This document shows, piece by piece, positions 57,879-64,000 of a stretch of DNA of 64,000 nt. The notes beneath the pieces are model-generated. The model was not told the DNA's origin. It worked only from the letters and a program-made list of their open reading frames with translations, and searched no databases. Each line of letters opens with the position of its first letter. The stretch's first letter is position 1. The stretch comes from Bolinopsis microptera (taxonomy: Eukaryota; Ctenophora; Tentaculata; Lobata; Bolinopsidae). The position numbers and the translations under genes were made by a program. The stretch is from positions 715,501-779,500 of the forward strand of contig NC_087082.1 in the NCBI RefSeq assembly GCF_026151205.1, given 5' to 3'.

Positions 57879-58553
57879 TCAATCAACTTCTAAATCATTG
57901 CCAAAGGTCTGTCCTTTGAGGACAAACTGCAACAGGTCTGCCAGCGCTTTGTCCTGATGCCAGCCTCTATTGACTTCGAATTTTTCTGTATATACTCCCG
58001 CATATTTTCTATTTGGATTTTGTTGGATGTTGCAAGTCCCATGGATGTTGATTGCTGAAGCTAACCCTAAAGCGGCCCCGGCCGCCACATAGGCCCCTAC
58101 TATCCGTTTTGAGCGCTTATGGGTGGTATTACAGTGCCCCACCGTCGAATTTAGTATTTTACAAGTGTCATATGTGAACGTATGTTTTGTGAATAAGATT
58201 GCCTGTGTCATTTCTTCATACTTTGCAATAGTTTTCTCAATATTTTCCAATATGGGAGTCCTGGTGAGACGGCACCTGAAACTCTCCACCGATGTATCGA
58301 AATAGATTGGGTCGACCGTGATGACCACTGTCATCAGTTGTAAACTCGGGTGACTAAACACAGTCCCCTTTCGCTCTAGGAGCATTCCCCTTTCAGGGAT
58401 AGCGACTAAAGCATTAGGAGCGTGATTAAAGGTTACCGGCCTCGAGGAACTGTTATGGTTTTCAAGTGTCCTAGTCAGTGTCACATTTGCTTTGTCATAA
58501 TTTGGGTCTCCGACGGCGACTGCCGTCCAAAATACTAGTTGCCAAATCCACAT
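57879..58553 (-). CDS. envelope-like glycoprotein with signal peptide and furin-type site, 224 aa (C-terminally truncated)
   Basis: The start MWIWQLVFWTAVAVGD is a good signal peptide, followed by several potential N-glycosylation sites (NVT, NSS, NST, NTT). About three quarters along, KRSKR matches a furin-like R-x-K/R-R site, and the next about 16 residues are rich in Ala, Gly, Val and Leu (IVGAYVAAGAALGLA), as in class I fusion peptides. The remaining residues are mostly polar. No transmembrane anchor follows, because a stop ends the frame, so the copy is truncated or the rest is in another exon. Overall shape resembles viral or retroelement envelope glycoproteins. No sequence family was recognised and no polymerase gene lies beside it. 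It could also be a host secreted protein. Confidence 0.6.
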   Translation of the reverse strand: MWIWQLVFWTAVAVGDPNYDKANVTLTRTLENHNSSSRPVTFNHAPNALVAIPERGMLLERKGTVFSHPSLQLMTVVITVDPIYFDTSVESFRCRLTRTPILENIEKTIAKYEEMTQAILFTKHTFTYDTCKILNSTVGHCNTTHKRSKRIVGAYVAAGAALGLASAINIHGTCNIQQNPNRKYAGVYTEKFEVNRGWHQDKALADLLQFVLKGQTFGNDLEVD

Positions 58554-58646
58554 GTGCTTACCTTTGTATTTGGAGAGTGAGAGGTTCCGCTGGTGGTTTA
58601 TGTCATGGACACTAAGTAAATGATAAGTTTGAACTTAAGGTTGAAT

Positions 58647-58975
58647 TTAAAGTGAATTTAAAGTGAAACCAGTACACATGTGTATAAAAAAACTTAAATA
58701 TGGTAAACGTTTATAAAATGAGTACAAAATAATAAATTCTCTGACGATGGCCCAGCTGACATACATCAGTCTGTCCCCTTCTCTCGTATTCTCCATAGCC
58801 CCCTCCAAGTCCTTTTCTGTCTTACTGACCACTGCCGTGGCTGCCTTTACCCACATTCCTGGCCGAAGCCTCCTTATTCTGTTCCTTAAAGAGCGCATCA
58901 TGACCAGTGCACATCTGACCTTTGATAAAGTCAACTCTCTGCTGGTATTTGATTGTCGTCTGCTGCTGCACCATT
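58647..58975 (-). CDS. basic helical exon of the right-hand family, unit 4
   Basis: Related to 55513-55812 (RCALVMMRSLRNRIRRLRPG, ENTREGDRLMYVSWAIVRE). A short in-frame difference after the N-terminal MVQQQ-type start shortens the linker (loss of the CCCC segment present at 55755). Its 3' end diverges into AT-rich sequence. The family is not recognised. Confidence 0.4.
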
Positions 58976-58989
58976 TAAATTCGGGAAGG

Positions 58990-59513
58990 GTATTTACTTA
59001 ATTTCTTTCACAACATTTTGAAGCGATGGTAAGCTTAGTTCTTCTATTGATGATTTAACAGACCGTTGTAGACTTTCTTCAAGGATACGGTCGACGGTTT
59101 TGGTATCTTTCTGAACAACTTATCTTCTTACCTCCGCCAGTTTCGCTCCTTCTGAGCGTCAATTCTCTATCAAGTTTTATTACTTATCGCTGAATGGTCT
59201 TCAGACGATTCGTTTGCCCGCCTTTACATATATTTCTACAGAATCTTCGTATAACTTCGATTACTAGTATAAAAATACCATGACGACACTCGTCTTGTCT
59301 GATCGAATTCAACTTTTTTCAATAATGCGAAATTCTGAAAAACAAGTTTTGAGGTACCCTTAAAATTTAAAAAAGGGAAATAAAAGCGAAAAGAAAACTT
59401 GAAGAAGCAAAAAAGGTAAAGGTATAAAAAAGAAAAAGAAAAAGAAAAAGAAAAAGAAAAAGAAAAAGAAAAAGAAAATAAAATACAATAAATTATCGAT
59501 TTTGTTGGTAAGG
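58990..59513. repeat. right-hand family unit 4: shared block and (GAAAAA)n
   Basis: Parallel to 55830-56340. The microsatellite at 59432-59478 has about eight units. No gene. Confidence 0.65.
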
Positions 59514-59837
59514 TCAGGAGTTCTGACTTTCCCAGTCATGAGTCATACTGTTAGTGAATTTGTACTTGAAGAGTTTTGGAAGATCTGTTGCATCAGTGAT
59601 CTCTTGACCCCTATCGCTTAGGTATAACTTAACAGATTTCTCTTTGCAGTTACGACCTTCCATCTTTTCCCTCTTTACGTGATCTTGCAGGATGGCAGCT
59701 CTTAGTTCAGGGATGGAGAGGGTGCTTGATGGGTACTCCGCAAACAGTAACTTTGAACACAATTTAAATTTGATGTTCCCTTTGACATCAACTACGACTA
59801 CATATACTCCAGTAGCAGGCAGGGGTTGAGTGTGCAC
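59514..59837 (-). CDS. unrecognised ORF, 107 aa, cut by the large palindrome
   Basis: The frame starts MHTQPLPATGVYVVVVDVKG and continues with IPELRAAILQDHVKREKMEG, CKEKSVKLYLSDRGQEITDA and TDLPKLFKYKF. The alternation of strand-like and helical segments is reminiscent of a ubiquitin-like fold, but this is speculative. The last codons (FTNSMTHDWESQN) belong to the shared block of the family. The first about 10 codons lie in the outer edge of the palindrome at 59805, so its true 5' end may have been replaced by that insertion. Confidence 0.4.
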   Translation of the reverse strand: MHTQPLPATGVYVVVVDVKGNIKFKLCSKLLFAEYPSSTLSIPELRAAILQDHVKREKMEGRNCKEKSVKLYLSDRGQEITDATDLPKLFKYKFTNSMTHDWESQNS

Positions 59838-62607
59838 TTCGCTGCATAGAGTTTTTTGCTACTGAATCGGGTTAAATAGGTCATTGGTAACTCAAATCAC
59901 CGAGGGGCACATTTTGTATTGCTAGTCCCAGTCTTACAGGGCGAAATTTCTAAATTGCCCTCAGTCGCAAATTTGGGATTTTTGTATCTCGGCTTCTAAA
60001 AGACTTAGAGACTTGAATATTGGCTTAAAATAACCGCAATAGCCTTATTTATATACAAGTTATGAAGCAATATAAGGTCTTAAGTGCCTAGTTTTAAAAA
60101 TATTCACGAAAAACTGTTTCTTGGCTCATCGCAGCCTGAATAACCGGATTATTTTTGTATCTCGAGCTATAAATGTCGTAGAAACTTCTCCGATACTGAA
60201 AAAAATTCGCATTGAGCTAATTTATATAAGACTTATGAATCATTATATGCTCTAAAATGCTTATTTGTAGAGATATTAGCAAAAATCGGTAATTTTGGCT
60301 ACACCAATACAAATTTGGTAATTCGTTTTGTCTTTTTGTTGCAAATTTTCACGTTACAATTTTCAAGATGCGGTTTGTGGCTATCGATAGGGCTTTACAT
60401 GCTATTGTATGGTTTTGATACAATCCTTCAGCACCTGACATAGGCAATAGGGGTCACAAACCCTGAAATGTCAGGAACTGGGTGCAGTGGCCGAGATAAA
60501 TATTTGATAATTACTTGAACTTTTGACTCACATACATCTTTTTAACGGTTAGTTAGACATCTTAAACCAGTATTGAACGTTGAGTAAAACTTCTGATCCA
60601 TTTGTAGCTCAGGTGATGTGCCCCAGAACCTCACGCCTGAGTGACAGTGGGCCTTATCGATCATGAGCCGCAAATCACAATGACTTTGGGCCTCAGAGAC
60701 AAGGGCATTCGTACTCTTGGCTTAAATTGGCTCTTCGTTAGTATCATCAATCAGGTTTATAACTTCTATAGAAGTTAGATATAGATATATCTATATCTAT
60801 ATCAGATGATATAGATATCACCTGCCTGTCCAGTGTCCACCTGTCTCTTTGAGATTCATTATTACTTCAAGTTCAGTCATTTCGCTTCTGTTTAACTGTA
60901 GGCTTAATAAGGGACTACAGTCCAGCAATATCTCTAGATTTAGCAATATCTGGTTTCGCTACTAATTGTGTTCAGCAAGCAAGTTTGTAAGTTTTCAGTC
61001 CTACTGTCCCAAATCATACTGGCATAAAAACAGATTCACCTCCTTTATCTCTAAAATATATAATCTTGAACCTGGGCTCTACAGGTTATCGAATGTCCAC
61101 CAACCTCGTGCCCCAATTATTGTCAGCCCCAGGACCTCTGGCATCTGCAACTTTGGGTCCCAGAACTTCGGGCCCAACGATACCTGTCCCTCAGTGATTC
61201 TGTGCCCCACATAATTCTAATTTATGACTCAATGTAAGTTGTAAATGCTGAGATGGACATTCGATAACCTGTAGAGCCCAGGTTCAAGATTAAATTTAGA
61301 GATAAAGGCCAGTATGATAGGGAAGACTGCTGAAAAAGGAACTTAAAAAAGAGCTATGTCAAGCAAAAAATCAGCATTACCATGTGCATTACCAGTTCTG
61401 TACTCCAGCATAACCGGTGCTCTGGAGGCCAATATTTTGGGGCATTAGGACTGAAAACTAACAAACTTGCTTGCTGAACACCTTTACCTTAAAAGTAGCG
61501 AAACCAGATATTGCTAAATCTAGAGATATTGCTGGACTGAAGTCCCTCATTACACCTGTACAGTTGAACAGAAGCGAAATGACTGAACTTGAAGTAATAA
61601 TGAATCTCAAAGAGACAGATGGACACTGAACAGGCAGATAATATAGAAGTTATAAACCTGATTGATGATACTAACGAAGAGCCAATTAAAGCCAAGAGTA
61701 CGAATGCCCTTGTCTCTGAGGCCCAAAGTCATTGTGATTTGCGGCTTATGATCGATAAGGCCCACTGTCACTCAGGCGTGAGGTTCTGGGGCACATCACC
61801 TGAGCTACAAATGGATCAGAAGTTTTACTCAACGTTCAATACTGGTTTAAGATGTCCAACTAACCGTTAAAAAGATGTATGTGAGTCAAGAGTTCAAGTA
61901 ATTATCAAATATTTATCTCGGCCACTGCACCCAGTTCCTGACATTTCAGGGTTTGTGACTCCTATTGCCTATGTCAGGTGCTGAAGGATTGTATCAAAAC
62001 CATACAATAGCATATAAAGCCCTATCGATAGCCACAAACCGCATCTTGAAAATTGTAACGTGAAAATTTGCAACAAAAAGACAAAACGAATTACCAAATT
62101 TGTATTGGTGTAGCCAAAATTACCGATTTTTGCTAATATCTCTACAAATAAGCATTTTAGAGCATATAATGATTCATAAGTCTTATATAAATGTGCTCAT
62201 TGCGAATTTTTTTCAGTATCGGAGAAGTTTCTACGACATTTATAGCTCGAGATACAAAAATAATCCGGTTATTCAGGCTGCGATGAGCCAAGAAACAGTT
62301 TTTCGTGAATATTTTTAAAACTAGGCACTTGAGACCTTATATTGCTTCATAACTTGTATATAAATAAGGCTATTGCGGTTATTTTAAGCCAATATTCAAG
62401 TCTCTAAGTCTTTTAGAAGCCGAGATACAAAAATCCCAAATTTGCGACTGAGGGCAATTTAGAAATTTCGCCCTGTAAGACTGGGACTAGCGATACAAAA
62501 TGTGCCCCTCGGTGATTTGAGTTACCAATGACCTATTTAACCCGATTCAGTAGCAAAAAACTCTATGCAGCGAAGTGCACACTCAACCCCTGCCTGCTAC
62601 TGGAGTA
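59805..62607. repeat. 2.8-kb near-perfect inverted repeat (arms about 1.3 kb, spacer about 155 bp)
   Basis: The sequence 59805-61099 (TACTCCAGTAGCAGGCAGGG...) returns as its reverse complement at 61255-62607. Landmarks occur in both arms, for example CACCGAGGGGCACATTTTGT and its complement near 62500, or ACAGGTTATCGAATGTCC and its complement near 61260. A few indels distinguish the arms: the left has an extra ATATAGATATATCTATATC tract near 60780, and the right has extra bases near 61315-61450. Neither arm encodes a recognisable protein. It could be a foldback transposon, a hairpin-RNA locus or an assembly artefact. Confidence 0.85.
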
Positions 62608-63780
62608 ATATGTCACCTTTGATAGTGCAGGAGGCTTCAATCTAGATGATCTCCTCTTTTCAGCGAGCTTATTCCTGAAATGACCCTCCATGCTGAAAAT
62701 AAGATCCTATTAAGACTATTTTATATACTGTACCCAGTTTCCAATAATAATAATATGTGTCCCATTTAAAGTAATCGAACATTACATCAAACCCAATCCT
62801 TAAGTATCCTAACACTAACAGCCCCTAGTGATACGGTTAAAATATCTGACTCCTCCTCAATATAATCTTCCAGGTCTGAATATGAGCATATGCTTGATAG
62901 GTAGGACCCAGGAGGCACATTTTGTGTCCTTTGCATTCCTCATGAATAGCACTCAAAGAAAGAGGAATGAAATGGATTTTGTTGGTAACGTGAAGAATAA
63001 CTGCTCGTCTTGAACATTTTAACATACATTAGTAAAAACATCCACATAAGGACTAACCTTTCTTCATTAATAAGTTTGCTCATAAACTTTTCGACTTGGC
63101 GGTCGACTTCATCATTTTTTTAATCACACCCGTGCCAATTAGTGAATTATGGTGATGTCTTTAACAGCGTTATGCTCAAGGTGGTCAGTGGCGTGCAAGC
63201 GAGATGCCCTTCTCGCTCTGTAAGTAGTACAAGCAATTAGGCTTATCAACTTACCTAAAAACTGGTAAAAACGTTATTAATCAGATACTGTAACAGATGA
63301 TATGCCTCATTCTGACGAAATAAAACATCAATTTAATTGCAACGTAATAAATAAGTAAACATTTTAGACTCCTACTACACGGGCACAAAGAAGCATTACT
63401 AGCAATTGTTTACCCTCCTACACAACTTCGACATTTTCTTGGCTAATTTTCGTGGCTAATTTTCGAACAACGTCTGACTTAATATTTATTTAGTATTAAA
63501 CAATTCAGTAAGTTATCTTTTCATGTACGCGTACGCTGTACACTATAGTAAATGTAAACCAAACTTTTTTAATCAGCCGCGCGTTGAACCAGTGTTGCAA
63601 AGTAAAAATTGTGTATTTTTGTACATTTTTGAGTGTAAATTAATTTATTAATTTATCACTTGTACACACAAATTATTTTATTATAATAAAACCACTTCTG
63701 TGAAATGGTTATTTTGACTTTAAATATTTGAACTAAATATGAATTGATTGTGGGTATAAAATAAAATTTTGTTTTACTAA
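62608..63780. other. mostly non-coding; contains a fragment of the acidic exon
   Basis: 62800-62880 is another copy of the acidic exon block (CTCCTCAATATAATCTTCC). The rest is AT-rich with no gene recognised. A CAGTGGCGTGC at 63186 resembles a MITE end but has no partner. Confidence 0.4.
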
Positions 63781-63792
63781 AATTTTGTTTTA

Positions 63793-64000
63793 CTAATGTA
63801 TCACAATAAATGTTCGATGAGAAGTTTTTGTAATGCTAAGCCAAAAATAGTTGCTCAATCCCGCTCTTCTTAACGCTTCTCTAGTGTCTCCCGATAAAAT
63901 CTCTTTGTTAAATGTAAAATAAGAGCCGTGGTTGATAAATCGACTCATTTCGTATTTGATATTGGTCTTGCCGGGGTTCACAACAACAATAAGTGAGAAA
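63793..64000 (-). CDS. unrecognised ORF open to the window edge
   Basis: The frame runs from the right edge of the window without a stop and ends at 63793. Visible residues include LIVVVNPGKTNIKYEMSRFI, NHGSYFTFNKEILSGDTREA and LRRAGLSNYFWLSITKTSHR. The codons look real and the start lies outside the window. I do not recognise the protein; the fragment could be an exon or the 3' end of another mobile element. Confidence 0.35.
   Translation of the reverse strand, partial: FSLIVVVNPGKTNIKYEMSRFINHGSYFTFNKEILSGDTREALRRAGLSNYFWLSITKTSHRTFIVIH

Noticed and set aside
60966-61214. Plus-strand ORF within the palindrome spacer
   Set aside because: It spans the arm/spacer border, has no recognisable motif and no counterpart maintained in the other arm.
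63186-63260. Second CAGTGGCG MITE
   Set aside because: Only one end is present and no inverted partner was found within 500 bases.

Overview
The window is AT-rich nuclear DNA from an animal, most likely an invertebrate. Supporting signs are spliceosomal introns with GT-AG borders, long non-coding stretches and a very high density of retrotransposons and DNA transposons. No ribosomal, mitochondrial or bacterial-type gene cluster is visible and I recognise no intact single-copy host gene. The mix of elements (permuted and canonical Penelope-like elements, a CR1/L2/Daphne-type LINE, a Ty3/gypsy element primed by tRNA-Ser, an IS1595/Merlin-type transposon and hAT remains) fits a marine invertebrate, but I cannot name the species. 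Left part (1-23 kb): dispersed repeat units carry exons of a RecQ-like helicase gene family, invaded by nested insertions. These are an 891-bp inverted-repeat element (676-1566), hAT transposase remains (about 3.3 and 5.7-6.3 kb), a 5'-truncated Penelope-like element with a 12-bp target duplication (6403-8024), a long-ORF LINE sitting between decamer satellites (9241-12970) and a Penelope-like element whose GIY-YIG endonuclease precedes the reverse transcriptase (ORF 15075-17816). A RecQ-like helicase gene with verifiable exon phases lies on the minus strand at 19.5-21.7 kb but lacks the DEAH exon. Middle part (23-43 kb): a complete Ty3/gypsy element (23483-28442) has 129-bp LTRs that I read as identical and a TACAT target duplication, yet its reading frame is broken. 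It sits in one copy of a segmental repeat whose unfilled paralogue is at 39.2-41.1 kb. A 3779-bp transposon (30018-33796) has long subterminal tandem-repeat inverted ends, an IS1595/ISXO2-type transposase and a divergent gene for a CCHC, Pro/Ala-repeat protein around a 79-bp iteron array. Then come a 925-bp foldback element built of GGCTTATAGCC-like palindromes inside a Gag-like gene, and scattered HSP70-like fragments. Right part (43-64 kb): several copies of another multi-exon family include a glycoprotein with signal peptide, a furin-like site and a following hydrophobic stretch (envelope-like), a coiled-coil exon and GAAAAA microsatellites. One envelope-like copy is split by a 6909-bp DNA transposon (47821-54729) whose ends are poly-G runs, whose target duplication is AAAGTT, and which encodes an unrecognised putative transposase, a nuclear-type protein and a two-RanBP2-finger protein. 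A near-perfect 2.8-kb palindrome (59805-62607) follows. Most coding regions therefore belong to mobile elements, or to gene families multiplied with them; few look functional as host genes.
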